A stretch of 64,000 nucleotides of DNA. Source: Bradyrhizobium sp. WSM3983 (GTDB lineage: Bacteria; Pseudomonadota; Alphaproteobacteria; Rhizobiales; Xanthobacteraceae). Within the stretch, counting starts at the first letter, position 1; each line of letters begins with the position of its first letter. The translations under genes were made by a program, and so were the position numbers. Shown piece by piece: positions 17,288 to 26,378 of this stretch. The stretch spans positions 454,931 to 518,930 of the forward strand of contig NZ_AXAY01000001.1 in NCBI RefSeq assembly GCF_000473045.1. The letters run 5' to 3'. A model generated the notes under the pieces. It saw nothing but the letters and a program-made list of their open reading frames with translations, was not told the DNA's origin and ran no database searches.

Positions 17288-17956
17288 ATGTCCGCGACGC
17301 CCCTCTACATTATCTGCTCGCCCCGCCCGCAGGTCGGCAAGACCCTGCTGGCGCGGCTGTTGAGCGAATTTTTGCTGCTCAAGAACGGCAACGTCACGGC
17401 TTTCGACGTCAATCTGAAGGAGCCGTCGCTGCTCGACTATCTGCCGAAGGTCACCGAAACCGCTGATGTGATCGACACCTACGGCAAGATGCAGCTGATG
17501 GACCGCGTCATCGTCGATGACGGGCTCGCCAAGGTCATCGACCTCGGCTTCCACGCCTTCGACGAGTTTTTCAAGATGACCGACGAGATCGGCCTGCTCA
17601 AGGAAGCAGCACGCCGGCATGTCGCGCCGATGATCCTGTTCGTCGCCGACACCGACCGCGTCTCGGCCCGCGCCCATGAGATGCTGCGCCAGCAGATCCC
17701 GCGGATGAATCTGATCACCGTCGACAATGAGTTCATTATCCGCGGCGAGTTGCCGCCCGCGATGGCGGGCGGCCGGCTGTTCCGGCTTCCGGCGCTGCCA
17801 GGCTTCCTGAAGACCTATATCGACCGGCTGAACTTCTCCTTCACCGGCTATCTGCGCCAGGAAAAGGACTCCTCCACCGAACTGCACCAATGGGTACGGC
17901 GGAATTACCTCGCTTTCCGGGAGCTCGAGCTCAGCTTGATTCTGCAACGATCCTGA
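17288..17956 (+). CDS. P-loop NTPase of unknown function, partner of the preceding ATPase
   Basis: 222-aa protein with an N-terminal nucleotide-binding fold: Walker A SPRPQVGKTLLAR (residues 11-23), a sheet segment VTAFDVNLKEPSLLDYL resembling the switch region of MinD-like ATPases, and VIVDDGLAKVIDLGFHAFDEF as a candidate Walker B region. The 'KGG' lysine of classical MinD proteins is absent. It follows the ParA-like gene with 60 bp between, on the same strand. Arrangement and fold suggest a heteromeric pair of ATPases. The cellular process is unknown. Confidence 0.68.
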   Translation: MSATPLYIICSPRPQVGKTLLARLLSEFLLLKNGNVTAFDVNLKEPSLLDYLPKVTETADVIDTYGKMQLMDRVIVDDGLAKVIDLGFHAFDEFFKMTDEIGLLKEAARRHVAPMILFVADTDRVSARAHEMLRQQIPRMNLITVDNEFIIRGELPPAMAGGRLFRLPALPGFLKTYIDRLNFSFTGYLRQEKDSSTELHQWVRRNYLAFRELELSLILQRS

Positions 17957-18039
17957 ATATTTTATCCGGGTAATATTGACCCCGGGCGTCCTTGCCGTTA
18001 CTGAGGCTGCGCAACAGCGTCCCTCAGCGAGGCCCTCCC

Positions 18040-18372
18040 GTGAGCACCGACCGGAAAGCAGCCATCGCCGCCTATAAGGAGCGGAAGACCATTGCGGGCA
18101 TCTTTGTCATCCGCTGCGCGGCCTCGGGCGAGGCCTGGGTCGGCCAGGCCCCAAACCTCGAGACCATCCAGAACCGCATCTGGTTCACCTTGCGCCAGGG
18201 CAACCACCCCTGCCGTAGCCTCCAGGCCGCCTGGAACGCCCATGGCGGGGCCGGCCTGACGTTCGGCGAATGCGAGCGGCTGGAGGACGAGGAGAGCGCC
18301 TATGTCAGGAACGCGCTGCTGAACGAGTGCGTGCTGCATTGGCGGGCCGAGTTGAACGCCGAGGCGATCTGA
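18040..18372 (+). CDS. GIY-YIG nuclease-like small protein, GTG start
   Basis: 110-aa protein whose first half resembles a GIY-YIG nuclease module: TIAGIFVIRCAASGEAWVGQAPNL corresponds to the two three-residue signatures, here degenerate (GIF and WVG). The helix NRIWFTLRQGNHPCRSLQAAW and the Glu-rich LEDEESAYVRNALLNE follow. Such single-domain proteins are common in rhizobia; catalytic activity is unproven and the degenerate motif makes it doubtful. GTG 18040 gives the best domain start; an upstream ATG at 17992 would add a basic, unsupported N-terminus. Confidence 0.65.
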   Translation: MSTDRKAAIAAYKERKTIAGIFVIRCAASGEAWVGQAPNLETIQNRIWFTLRQGNHPCRSLQAAWNAHGGAGLTFGECERLEDEESAYVRNALLNECVLHWRAELNAEAI

Positions 18373-18391
18373 CGATCGCCGCGGCGGAGAC

Positions 18392-18931
<540 letters not shown>

Positions 18932-18940
18932 CGGTGCCTC

Positions 18941-21106
18941 TCAATTGACCGGCGCATCCAGCCGGAACGCATTCTCGACAATACGTAGTCCCACCTCGTT
19001 GCCGAGCGACATCAGCGACTCCGGATGGAATTGCACGCCGCCGACCGGCAGGGTCTTGTGCTCCAGCGCCATGGCGACGCCGTCCTCGGTGCTGGCGGTG
19101 ACATCAAGAACTTCGGGCATGCTGTCGCGCTCGACGAAGAGCGAATGATAGCGGCCGATCACGATCTCGTTCGGCAAATTGCGCATCAAGCGCCCGCCGC
19201 GCACCTGGACCCTCGAGGGCCGGCCGTGCGCGGGATGGGTGAGCTGACCGAGCTCGCCGCCGAAATATTCGCCGATTGCCTGCACGCCGAGGCACACGCC
19301 GAATACTGGCAGCTTGTTCTCCAGCGCCGCGTCGATGGTTGTCCTGATCCCGAAATCCTCGGGACGGCCCGGACCGGGCGACAGCACCAGCAAATCCCAC
19401 CTCTTCTGCTTGAGCATGTCGAGCGCATGCACATAGCGGACCACGGTAACGCTGGCGCCGACCTGACGGAAATAGTCGGCGAGCATATGGACAAAACTGT
19501 CGTCGTGGTCGATCAGCAGCACGCGCTTGCCCGAACCGGTGGCATCCGGCGCGAAGCTCGACAGCGGCTTCGGCGGATCGCCGCGCAGCGCCTGGAACAG
19601 GGCTGCGGCTTTCACCTGGCATTCGCGATCTTCCGCGGCGGGATCGGAGTCGAACAAGCAGGTGGCGCCGACGCGGACCTCGGCGAGACCATCCTTCATG
19701 CGGATGGTGCGGATGGTGAGACCGGTGTTGATGCTGCCGTCAAAGTTCACCGCGCCAATCGCGCCGGCGTACCAGCGCCGCGGTGAGCGTTCGTGATCCT
19801 CGACAAACTGCATGGCCCAGAGCTTTGGCGCGCCAGTCACCGTCACCGCCCAGGCGTGGGTTAGGAAAGCGTCGAGCGCGTCGAAGCCGGGACGCAACAT
19901 GCCTTCGACATGATCGACGGTGTGGAACAGCTTTGAATAGGTCTCGATCTGCCGCCGCGCCAGCACCTTGATCGTGCCGGGAACGCAGACGCGCGCCTTG
20001 TCGTTGCGATCGACGTCGGTGCACATGTTGAGCTCGAACTCGTCCTTCTCCGAGTTCAGGAGCTGGCGGATCTGCTCGGCATCGCCGATTGCATCGGTGC
20101 CGCGCGCGATCGTGCCGGAAATCGGACAGGTCTCGACGCGGCGCCCGTCCGAGCGCACGAACATTTCCGGCGAAGCGGAGACGAGAAATTCGCCGTCACC
20201 GAGATTCATCAGCGCGCCGTACGGCGACGGGTTGATGACGCAAAGGCGCTGGAACACTTCGGCCGGCGAGCGGTCACAGGGCTCGGCGAAAAGCTGGCCC
20301 GGCACGGCTTCGAAGAGATCACCGCGGGCAAAGGCTGCCCGCGCGGTCTCGACGGTGGCCTGATATTCACCGGGCGCGTGATCGGCAAAGCCCTGGCGCC
20401 CCGTCTTTACATACGGGCTCTCGGCCGTCTCGCGCGGCAAGCCTTCGGTCGACTTGCCCTTCCAGGCGAAATCATAGCTGAGCACGACGCCGCGCCCCGT
20501 GGCGCGGTCATAGGCGAGCAGGCGATCGGGGACGTAGAGCACGATGTCGCGCTGGTCATTCTCGCGCGGGCGCTTCTGCACGAGGTCCTCGATCTGGAAC
20601 ACGAGGTCGTAGGCGAAGGCGCCGAACAGGCCGAGCAGCCCGTCGTCATTGGCGGAGAAGGCCGCGACGAGGTCGCGGACCAGCGACATCACACTGGCGC
20701 GCCGGGTGCGCTGGTCTTCCTCGATCGGCGCATCGCCACGGATGATGTGGCCGGCAAGGCGCGTCGCGGACTTCTCGGAGATCACGGCGCAGGGCTCGCG
20801 CAGGACGTCAGCGAGGAAGGCGATCAGCACCTCGCCACGCGCGTTGAGCGCTTCGAGCTTGAAATTGACGCCAGTGGTCTCGAGCTTGAGCGGCGGATCG
20901 GAGAAGCCGAGGTCAAAGCTCTCGTAGCGGCCGGGCACAGTCGTGCCCGAGGACAGCACCACGCCGCGGCGGCGGTCGAGCAGGTTGACGAGATCGTCGA
21001 GCCTGCTGGCGCCGCCGGTGAATTGTTCGGCCATACGCGTGATCGCGAGACCACCGCGGGTGACGTAGTCGCTTCTGGCCGGGAGGGCAAAGACTGTCCT
21101 GTTCAT
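18941..21106 (-). CDS. trpE(G): Anthranilate synthase, fused TrpE-TrpG
   Basis: 721-aa bifunctional enzyme making anthranilate from chorismate and glutamine, the first step of tryptophan synthesis. The chorismate-utilising domain spans about residues 1-510, with ISGTIARGTDAIGD, ELNMCTDVDRNDKARVC and a C-terminal YAGAIGAVNFDG segment. A glutamine amidotransferase domain follows from about 527: LLIDHDDSFVHMLADYF, the catalytic Cys near 605 in FGVCLGVQAI, and GVQFHPESLMS for the catalytic His/Glu. Fusion of the two subunits is characteristic of rhizobia. A leader peptide with tandem Trp codons and competing hairpins lies upstream, so control by attenuation is likely. Confidence 0.97.
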   Translation of the reverse strand: MNRTVFALPARSDYVTRGGLAITRMAEQFTGGASRLDDLVNLLDRRRGVVLSSGTTVPGRYESFDLGFSDPPLKLETTGVNFKLEALNARGEVLIAFLADVLREPCAVISEKSATRLAGHIIRGDAPIEEDQRTRRASVMSLVRDLVAAFSANDDGLLGLFGAFAYDLVFQIEDLVQKRPRENDQRDIVLYVPDRLLAYDRATGRGVVLSYDFAWKGKSTEGLPRETAESPYVKTGRQGFADHAPGEYQATVETARAAFARGDLFEAVPGQLFAEPCDRSPAEVFQRLCVINPSPYGALMNLGDGEFLVSASPEMFVRSDGRRVETCPISGTIARGTDAIGDAEQIRQLLNSEKDEFELNMCTDVDRNDKARVCVPGTIKVLARRQIETYSKLFHTVDHVEGMLRPGFDALDAFLTHAWAVTVTGAPKLWAMQFVEDHERSPRRWYAGAIGAVNFDGSINTGLTIRTIRMKDGLAEVRVGATCLFDSDPAAEDRECQVKAAALFQALRGDPPKPLSSFAPDATGSGKRVLLIDHDDSFVHMLADYFRQVGASVTVVRYVHALDMLKQKRWDLLVLSPGPGRPEDFGIRTTIDAALENKLPVFGVCLGVQAIGEYFGGELGQLTHPAHGRPSRVQVRGGRLMRNLPNEIVIGRYHSLFVERDSMPEVLDVTASTEDGVAMALEHKTLPVGGVQFHPESLMSLGNEVGLRIVENAFRLDAPVN

Positions 21107-21158
21107 GTGGTCCTCTTACGAAACTTGCCGAGGGAACGCCACACAGGACAAACGATCA

Positions 21159-21182
21159 GGCCGCCGCACTGTGCTGGCGACC
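21159..21182 (-). terminator. Candidate trp attenuator stem
   Basis: On the minus strand GGTCGCC pairs with GGCGGCC around AGCACAGTGC, ending about 52 nt before the trpE(G) start. It lies downstream of the leader peptide and the alternative hairpins, as an attenuator stem should. The downstream tract (TGATCGTTTGTCC) is only weakly U-rich, so termination strength is uncertain. Confidence 0.4.
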
Positions 21183-21206
21183 TTCGACGATTCTGGGAAA
21201 ATAAAT

Positions 21207-21233
21207 CGCACCGGCCACCTCTTAGGAGGTGCG
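21207..21233 (-). promoter_or_regulatory. Competing RNA stems in the trp leader
   Basis: CACCTC (21216-21221) and GAGGTG (21226-21231) form a 6-bp stem with a 4-nt loop overlapping the leader-peptide stop and Trp codons. An alternative pairing is possible between CGCACC (21207-21212) and GGTGCG (21228-21233). Mutually exclusive pairings next to tandem Trp codons are the expected architecture of ribosome-mediated attenuation. Confidence 0.55.
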
Positions 21234-21269
21234 CCACCAAAGACGGACTGGGGGGGCTGCGGTGCGCAT
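21222..21269 (-). CDS. trpL: trp operon leader peptide
   Basis: A 15-codon open frame, MRTAAPPVRLWWRTS, ends at TAA about 115 nt upstream of trpE(G). It has two consecutive TGG codons near its end, overlapping the first of two competing stems. A GGTGAG about 10 nt before the ATG could serve as ribosome-binding site. In rhizobia, trpE(G) is known to be controlled by ribosome stalling on such a peptide, and the released leader RNA can act in trans in Sinorhizobium. It is too short for routine gene finders. Confidence 0.85.
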   Translation of the reverse strand: MRTAAPPVRLWWRTS

Positions 21270-21341
21270 GGGCGGATACTCACCATGGCGCGGGGACGGC
21301 GTCAAGGTGCCGGCTCTCGGCTAACAACATCAATCTCCACG

Positions 21342-21461
21342 GTCGTCCCGGCGAAGGCCGGGACCCATAGCCACAGGAAGTGGTTTGACGAAGGCTGGCA
21401 ACCACGATCTCGCGTCACATTCCTCCCTGTGGTTCTGGGTCCCGGCCTTCGCCGGGACGAC
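21342..21461. repeat. Long inverted repeat GTCGTCCCGGCGAAGGCC
   Basis: The 25-bp terminal arms begin GTCGTCCCGGCGAAGGCCGG and end with the reverse complement, CCGGCCTTCGCCGGGACGAC. They are separated by about 70 bp that holds a further imperfect pair (AGCCACAGGAA and CTCCCTGTGGTT). It sits between the trp leader and the dienelactone hydrolase gene. This is the well-known style of rhizobial palindromic element. It may help terminate transcription from both sides. Confidence 0.85.
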
Positions 21462-21492
21462 ACCGGGATTTGTGGCGCGAGTCGCGCGTCTC

Positions 21493-22167
21493 TTACCCCA
21501 GATGCTTCCTGAAAAACTCAGTCGCCCTGCCCCAGGCGAGCTCGGCGGCTTCGCGGTCGTGCACGGACTGGCGCTGCTCGTTTACGAAGGCGTGCTCGGC
21601 GTCATAGCGGAACAGCTCGAGCGACTTGCCGGCGGCCTTCATGGCCTGTTCGAAGCCGTTGACCAGCTCCGGCGTGCACCAATCGTCCTTGTTGGCGAAA
21701 TGGGCCTGGAGCGGGATCTTGACGTCGGCGGGCTTGGCCGCCTGCTCCGGCGGAATGCCGTAGAACACGACGCCGGCGGCGAGCTCCGGCACATGCACCG
21801 AGCCGATGATGGTGACGGCGCCGCCAAGGCAGAAGCCTGTTAGCCCGACCTTGGCGCCGTTGCGCGACAGATATTGCGTGGCGCCGCGCACGGTCTGCGT
21901 GGTGGCGTCCATGAAATCGAGCGAGTTCATCTCTTTGCCGGCCGCGTCCGTGTCGTGATACGGCACCACCTTGCCCTTGTAGAGATCGGGCGCCAGCGCG
22001 TCGAAGCCGGCGAGCGCAAAGCGGTCGCACAGGCCCTTGATCTGGTCCGACAGGCCCCACCATTCCTGGATCACGACCACGCCCGGCGCGTTGCCGCGTG
22101 CGGCGTTCGCAAGATAGCCCGAGGCGTCCTTGCCGTCCGGACGCTTGAAAGTGATCGCGGTTCCCAT
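21493..22167 (-). CDS. Dienelactone hydrolase family protein
   Basis: Alpha/beta hydrolase of 224 aa. The nucleophile elbow is GFCLGG with Cys113, as in dienelactone hydrolases that open the lactone ring in chlorocatechol breakdown. The acid is D161 or D162 (ANKDDWC) and the histidine is H192 (DAEHAF), both well placed. The N-terminal VVVIQEWWGLSDQIK segment is also typical. It stands alone between a palindromic repeat and the bc1 operon terminator, so no pathway is implied; many such enzymes are general carboxyl-ester hydrolases. Confidence 0.93.
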   Translation of the reverse strand: MGTAITFKRPDGKDASGYLANAARGNAPGVVVIQEWWGLSDQIKGLCDRFALAGFDALAPDLYKGKVVPYHDTDAAGKEMNSLDFMDATTQTVRGATQYLSRNGAKVGLTGFCLGGAVTIIGSVHVPELAAGVVFYGIPPEQAAKPADVKIPLQAHFANKDDWCTPELVNGFEQAMKAAGKSLELFRYDAEHAFVNEQRQSVHDREAAELAWGRATEFFRKHLG

Positions 22168-22261
22168 GGTGTCCTCCGATGGGTTTCTGGGGAGAGGTTA
22201 GCGGTATTTTGGCGGCTGCGCGCTCGATAGGCAACCGCGCTAACAACACACGCGCGTGTGC

Positions 22262-22291
22262 AACAAAAAAGCCCCCTCGCGGGGGCTTCTT
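22262..22291 (-). terminator. Rho-independent terminator of the bc1 operon
   Basis: On the minus strand the transcript forms GCCCCC-GCGA-GGGGGC followed by TTTTTTG, a textbook intrinsic terminator. It lies 24 nt past the fbcH stop. The plus strand has only a short T tract, so activity is mainly in the fbcH direction. Confidence 0.93.
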
Positions 22292-22314
22292 CATTCTCGT
22301 TTCGCGCCGGCCGC

Positions 22315-24378
22315 TTAGTGCGAGTCGGCCCAGACCTTCTTCTTGGTGAAGTACATCAGGAACGCGAAGATGATCAGGAACACGAACACCTGGAGGCCGA
22401 GGCGCTTGCGCGCTTCCATATGCGGCTCGGCGGTCCACATCAGGAACGTGGTGACATCCTTGGCGTATTGCGCAACGGTCGCCGGCGAGCCGTCGTCATA
22501 GGTCACCTGGCCGTCGCTGAGTGGCTTCGGCATCTTGATGGCGTGGCCCGGGAAGTACCTGTTGTAGTAGGAGCCTTCCGGGATGGTGACGCCCTCCGGC
22601 ACCTTGTCCTCAAAGCCCTGCAGCACTGCCGCGACATAATCCGGGCCCTGCTCCTGGTACTGGCTGAAGAAGTCGACGAGGAACATCGGGAAACCGCGGC
22701 CATAGGAACGCGCCTTGGTGATCAGCGACAGGTCGGGCGGCGCCGCGCCGCCGTTCGCCGCACGAGCCGCCTGCTCGTTCGGGAATGGCGACGGGAAGTA
22801 GTCGGCCGGCCGGCCCGAGCGCTCGAACATATCACCCTGATCATTCGGGCCGTCCTTGATCTTGTAGTCGGAGGCAAAGGCGGCGGCCTGCGCCGGCGAA
22901 TAGCCGGGCCCGCCAGCTTCCGCGAGGTTGCGGAAGGCGATGTAGGACAGGCCGTGGCAGTTCGAGCAGACCTCTTTGTAGACCTTCAGGCCGCGCTGAA
23001 GCGCACCGCGGTCATAGGTGCCGAAAGGGCCGGCGAACGACCATTTATTGCCTGGCGGCCTGGTGCCACCTTCCTCGGCGCGGGCATCCTGCAAGGTGCC
23101 GACGAACAGCGCACCCGCGGCGACGAGCGCGACCATGATGGAGGCCACCGCCTTACCGCTCTTGGCGAGGATCGCCTCCGAGATCGAGTTCGGCACCGGC
23201 CGCGGCGTCTCGATGCGCGAGAGCAGCGGCAGCACGATCAGGAAGTAGGCGAAGTAGCAGACCGTCAGGACGCGGCCGGCGATCACGTAGATGCCTTCCG
23301 GCGGCTGCGCGCCGAGATAGCCGAGCAGGATGCAGACCACGACGAAGATCCAGAAGAACTGCTTGGCCAGCGGACGATACTTCGACGACCTGGTCTTGGC
23401 GGCATCGAGCCAGGGCAGGAAGCACAGGATGATGATCGCCGAGAACATGGCGATCACGCCCGCGAGCTTGTTCGGGATCGAGCGCAGGATCGCGTAGAAC
23501 GGCAGGTAATACCATTCCGGCACGATGTGCGGCGGCGTCACGCCCGGATTCGCCGGAATGTAGTTGTCGGCGTCGCCGAGATAGTTCGGCATGTAGAAGA
23601 TGAACCAGGCGTAGAGCAGCAGGAAGCAGGCGACGCCGAAGCCGTCCTTGATGGTCGCATGCGGCGTGAACGGAACCGTGTCCTTTTCCGTCTTCGGCTC
23701 GACGCCATCCGGATTGTTCTGGCCAGCGACGTGCAGCGCCCAGACGTGGAGCACGACGACGCCCGCGATCAGGAACGGCAGCAGGTAGTGCAGCGAGAAG
23801 AAGCGGTTCAAGGTCGGGTTGCCGACCGAATAGCCGCCCCACAACAGCGTCACGATGCTCTCGCCGACATAGGGAATGGCCGAGAACAGATTGGTGATGA
23901 CTGTGGCACCCCAGAAGCTCATCTGGCCCCACGGCAGCACGTAGCCCATGAAGCCGGTCGCCATCATCAGGAGGTAGATGATGACGCCGAGGATCCAGAG
24001 CACCTCGCGCGGCTCCTTGTAGGACCCGTAGTAAAGGCCGCGGAACATATGGACGTAGACGGCGACAAAGAACATCGACGCGCCGACCGCGTGCATGTTG
24101 CGGAGCAGCCAGCCATAGTTCACGTCACGAACGATCAGCTCGACCGACTTGAAAGCGAGATCGGCCTGCGGCGTGTAGTGCATCGCCAGGATCACGCCGG
24201 TCAGGATCTGCATCCCCAGCATGAAGGAGAGGATGGCGCCGAACGTCCACCAGTAGTTCAGGTTGCGCGGGGTGGGATAGACGACGAAGGAGGAATGGAC
24301 GAGACCCAGGATCGGCAGACGCCGCTCGATCCATTGCAGGGCCGGATTGCTCGGCTGGTAGTCGGATGGTCCGCTCAT
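22315..24378 (-). CDS. fbcH: Fused cytochrome b / cytochrome c1 of the bc1 complex
   Basis: 687-aa precursor giving two subunits of ubiquinol:cytochrome c reductase in the cytoplasmic membrane. Residues 1 to about 400 are cytochrome b, with eight helices and the quinol-site [14 protein letters not shown] motif. A hydrophobic signal-like segment ([19 protein letters not shown]) then precedes cytochrome c1. The c1 heme site is C471-S-N-C474-H475. A C-terminal anchor ([14 protein letters not shown]) holds it in the membrane. In Bradyrhizobium the precursor is known to be cleaved between b and c1, probably by signal peptidase. It is preceded by the Rieske gene and followed by a strong terminator. 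Confidence 0.98.
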   Translation of the reverse strand: MSGPSDYQPSNPALQWIERRLPILGLVHSSFVVYPTPRNLNYWWTFGAILSFMLGMQILTGVILAMHYTPQADLAFKSVELIVRDVNYGWLLRNMHAVGASMFFVAVYVHMFRGLYYGSYKEPREVLWILGVIIYLLMMATGFMGYVLPWGQMSFWGATVITNLFSAIPYVGESIVTLLWGGYSVGNPTLNRFFSLHYLLPFLIAGVVVLHVWALHVAGQNNPDGVEPKTEKDTVPFTPHATIKDGFGVACFLLLYAWFIFYMPNYLGDADNYIPANPGVTPPHIVPEWYYLPFYAILRSIPNKLAGVIAMFSAIIILCFLPWLDAAKTRSSKYRPLAKQFFWIFVVVCILLGYLGAQPPEGIYVIAGRVLTVCYFAYFLIVLPLLSRIETPRPVPNSISEAILAKSGKAVASIMVALVAAGALFVGTLQDARAEEGGTRPPGNKWSFAGPFGTYDRGALQRGLKVYKEVCSNCHGLSYIAFRNLAEAGGPGYSPAQAAAFASDYKIKDGPNDQGDMFERSGRPADYFPSPFPNEQAARAANGGAAPPDLSLITKARSYGRGFPMFLVDFFSQYQEQGPDYVAAVLQGFEDKVPEGVTIPEGSYYNRYFPGHAIKMPKPLSDGQVTYDDGSPATVAQYAKDVTTFLMWTAEPHMEARKRLGLQVFVFLIIFAFLMYFTKKKVWADSH

Positions 24379-24440
24379 GATGCGATCCTGAGGAAATAAT
24401 ACGACGAGACGGTACGAGGCTTCGGACGCAGGTCCGAAGC

Positions 24441-24971
24441 TCAGCCGATCTGGATTTTGGTGTCGGAAACGAACTGGTACGGCGGCACCGGCAAGTTCGC
24501 GGGCGCGGGCCCCTGGCGGATGCGGCCGGACGAATCGTACTGCGAACCATGGCAGGGGCAGAAGAACCCGTCGTAATTGCCTTCATGAGCGATCGGGATG
24601 CAGCCAAGATGGGTGCAGATGCCGATCACGACCAGCCACTGGTCGTGGCCCGCTTTGACTCGGGCTTCATCGGACTGCGGATCGGGCAGGCTCGCCACCG
24701 GAACGGCGCGCGCCTCGTCGATCTGCTTCTTGGTGCGGTGGCTGATGTAGATCGGCTTGCCGCGCCAGAACACCTTGATGTCCTGCCCTTCGGCAACTGG
24801 GCTCAGATCGACCTCGATCGGCGCACCGGCGGCGATGGTCGAGGCGTCCGGATTCATTTGCGAGATAAAGGGCCAGAGCGCAGCTGCGCCCCCTACTGCT
24901 GCAGCTGCCCCCGTTGCAACGAATAAGAAATCACGGCGTGTCGGATGGTCCGCCGAAGACGCTGTCGTCAC
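24441..24971 (-). CDS. fbcF: Ubiquinol-cytochrome c reductase Rieske iron-sulfur subunit
   Basis: 176-aa Rieske protein. The N-terminal [20 protein letters not shown] is a twin-arginine-type signal anchor. The [2Fe-2S] ligands are in C119-T-H121-L-G-C124 and C138-P-C140-H141-G-S; C119, H121, C138 and H141 bind the cluster and C124/C140 form the disulfide. It transfers one electron from ubiquinol to cytochrome c1. It is the first gene of the fbcF-fbcH unit, with 62 bp between the two genes. The start at 24971 gives a normal family length. Confidence 0.98.
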   Translation of the reverse strand: MTTASSADHPTRRDFLFVATGAAAAVGGAAALWPFISQMNPDASTIAAGAPIEVDLSPVAEGQDIKVFWRGKPIYISHRTKKQIDEARAVPVASLPDPQSDEARVKAGHDQWLVVIGICTHLGCIPIAHEGNYDGFFCPCHGSQYDSSGRIRQGPAPANLPVPPYQFVSDTKIQIG

Positions 24972-25250
24972 GATTCCAACCCTTTCTTCTTATGCTGCCG
25001 ACGGAACCGCTCCAGGAGCCCCCAAGGTCCCCGGAACAGGCTGCCGGCGCCCGCGGCCCCCCGCGGCGGCAGAACTTGGCTTGTCCCCACCAAAACAAGG
25101 CGAAAAACAGCAGTCCAGAATCGTTCTATTGGCACCCTTGCAGGACGAGCGCAAGCCCGCTAACGGCGCGGGAGCGTGCAATGCACGAATTCCGCGGCTG
25201 GCGATGTTTTATTGAGACATTTCCGGCCCACAACCGACCGACCACCGCTC
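24972..25250. other. Divergent promoter region, fbcF and trmL
   Basis: About 280 bp separate the divergent fbcF and trmL starts. I see no clear sigma-70 box, FixK box or palindrome here, only a Pro/Arg-codon-like GC-rich tract. Promoters for both genes must lie here but cannot be placed with confidence. Confidence 0.4.
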
Positions 25251-25709
25251 ATGCAGATCGCACTTTTCCAACCCGACATCCCCCAGAACACCGGCACGAT
25301 TCTTCGCCTGTGCGCCTGTCTGGGCATCGCCGCCCACATCATCGAACCGGCCGGCTTTCCGGTCTCCGACCGGCATTTCCGCCGGGCGGGAATGGATTAT
25401 CTCGACCATGTCAGGATCGTCAGCCACGATTCCTGGTCGAAATTCGAGGAGTGGCGGGCGGCACAAGGTGACCGCCTGCTGCTGTTCACCACCAAAGGTG
25501 CTACCGACTACCGCGATTTCCGTTACCAGACGTCGGACATCCTGCTATTCGGGCGCGAGAGCGCCGGCGTCACCGACGCGGTGGTCGAGGCCGCAGACGC
25601 GCGGCTGGTGATCCCGATCAGCCCGGGGCTGCGGTCGCTCAATGTCGCCATGACCGCGGCGATGGCCGCAGGCGAAGCGCTCCGGCAGGTCAGGAACCCG
25701 CAAGTTTGA
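25251..25709 (+). CDS. trmL: tRNA (cytidine(34)-2'-O)-methyltransferase
   Basis: SPOUT-class methyltransferase of 152 aa modifying the wobble ribose of tRNA-Leu. The three trefoil-knot motifs are visible: IALFQPDIPQNTGTILRLCA near the N-terminus, LLLFTTKGA and the loop LLFGRESAGV, and the C-terminal IPISPGLRSLNVAMTAAMA. Start ATG 25251 gives the canonical MQIALFQPDIPQN; the frame upstream is open but unlike the family. It is followed after 19 bp by queE, so both tRNA-modification genes are probably co-transcribed. Confidence 0.95.
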   Translation: MQIALFQPDIPQNTGTILRLCACLGIAAHIIEPAGFPVSDRHFRRAGMDYLDHVRIVSHDSWSKFEEWRAAQGDRLLLFTTKGATDYRDFRYQTSDILLFGRESAGVTDAVVEAADARLVIPISPGLRSLNVAMTAAMAAGEALRQVRNPQV

Positions 25710-25728
25710 ATATGACGAGGAGAGACCA

Positions 25729-26361
25729 GTGAGTTACGCGGTCAAGGAAATCTTCCTGACCCTGCAAGGCGAAGGCGCCCATGCCGGACGCGCATCCGTG
25801 TTCTGCCGTTTTGCCGGCTGCAACCTCTGGAGTGGCCGCGAGGCCGACCGCAGCGAGGCGACATGTCAGTTCTGCGACACCGATTTCGTCGGCACCGACG
25901 GCACGCTGGGCGGCCGTTATGCCTCGGCGGTGGAACTCGCCGACACCATCGCCGCGCAATGGACGGCCTCCGCCGACAATCGCTATGTGGTGCTCACCGG
26001 CGGCGAGCCGCTGCTCCAGGTCGACGACGCCCTGGTCGAGGCGCTCCATTTCCGCGGCTTCGAGATCGGCGTCGAGACCAATGGAACGGTCGCTCCGCCG
26101 GAGGGGCTCGACTGGATCTGCGTCAGCCCCAAGGGCGGCAGCGAGCTGGTGCTGCGCCGTGGCCATGAGCTGAAGCTGGTCTATCCGCAGGCGCTTGCCG
26201 CCCCCGAGACTTTCGAAGGCCTCGCCTTTGAGCGCTTCTCGCTGCAACCGATGGACGGGCCCGAGGTCGCAGAGAACACCGCGCGCGCGATCGACTATTG
26301 CCTGCGCCATCCGCAGTGGCGGCTGAGCGTGCAGACGCATAAATCGCTTGGCATCAGATAG
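25729..26361 (+). CDS. queE: 7-carboxy-7-deazaguanine synthase
   Basis: Radical-SAM enzyme (210 aa) making 7-carboxy-7-deazaguanine, a precursor of queuosine. The cluster motif is the unusual C31-X14-C46-X2-C49 of the Gram-negative QueE subtype instead of CX3CX2C. N-terminal VKEIFLTLQGEGAHAGRASV and VVLTGGEPLLQ are typical. Translation starts at GTG 25729 with GAGGAGAG just upstream. It is followed by queD after 17 bp. QueC, needed for the next step, is not in the window. Confidence 0.95.
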   Translation: MSYAVKEIFLTLQGEGAHAGRASVFCRFAGCNLWSGREADRSEATCQFCDTDFVGTDGTLGGRYASAVELADTIAAQWTASADNRYVVLTGGEPLLQVDDALVEALHFRGFEIGVETNGTVAPPEGLDWICVSPKGGSELVLRRGHELKLVYPQALAAPETFEGLAFERFSLQPMDGPEVAENTARAIDYCLRHPQWRLSVQTHKSLGIR

Positions 26362-26378
26362 GATGGGTTGACGGACAG

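Noticed and set aside
22258..24399. A 713-codon open frame on the plus strand opposite fbcH
   Set aside because: It is the antisense shadow of a GC-rich gene; its translation is Arg/His/Asp-rich and resembles no family, whereas the minus strand encodes an intact bc1 protein.
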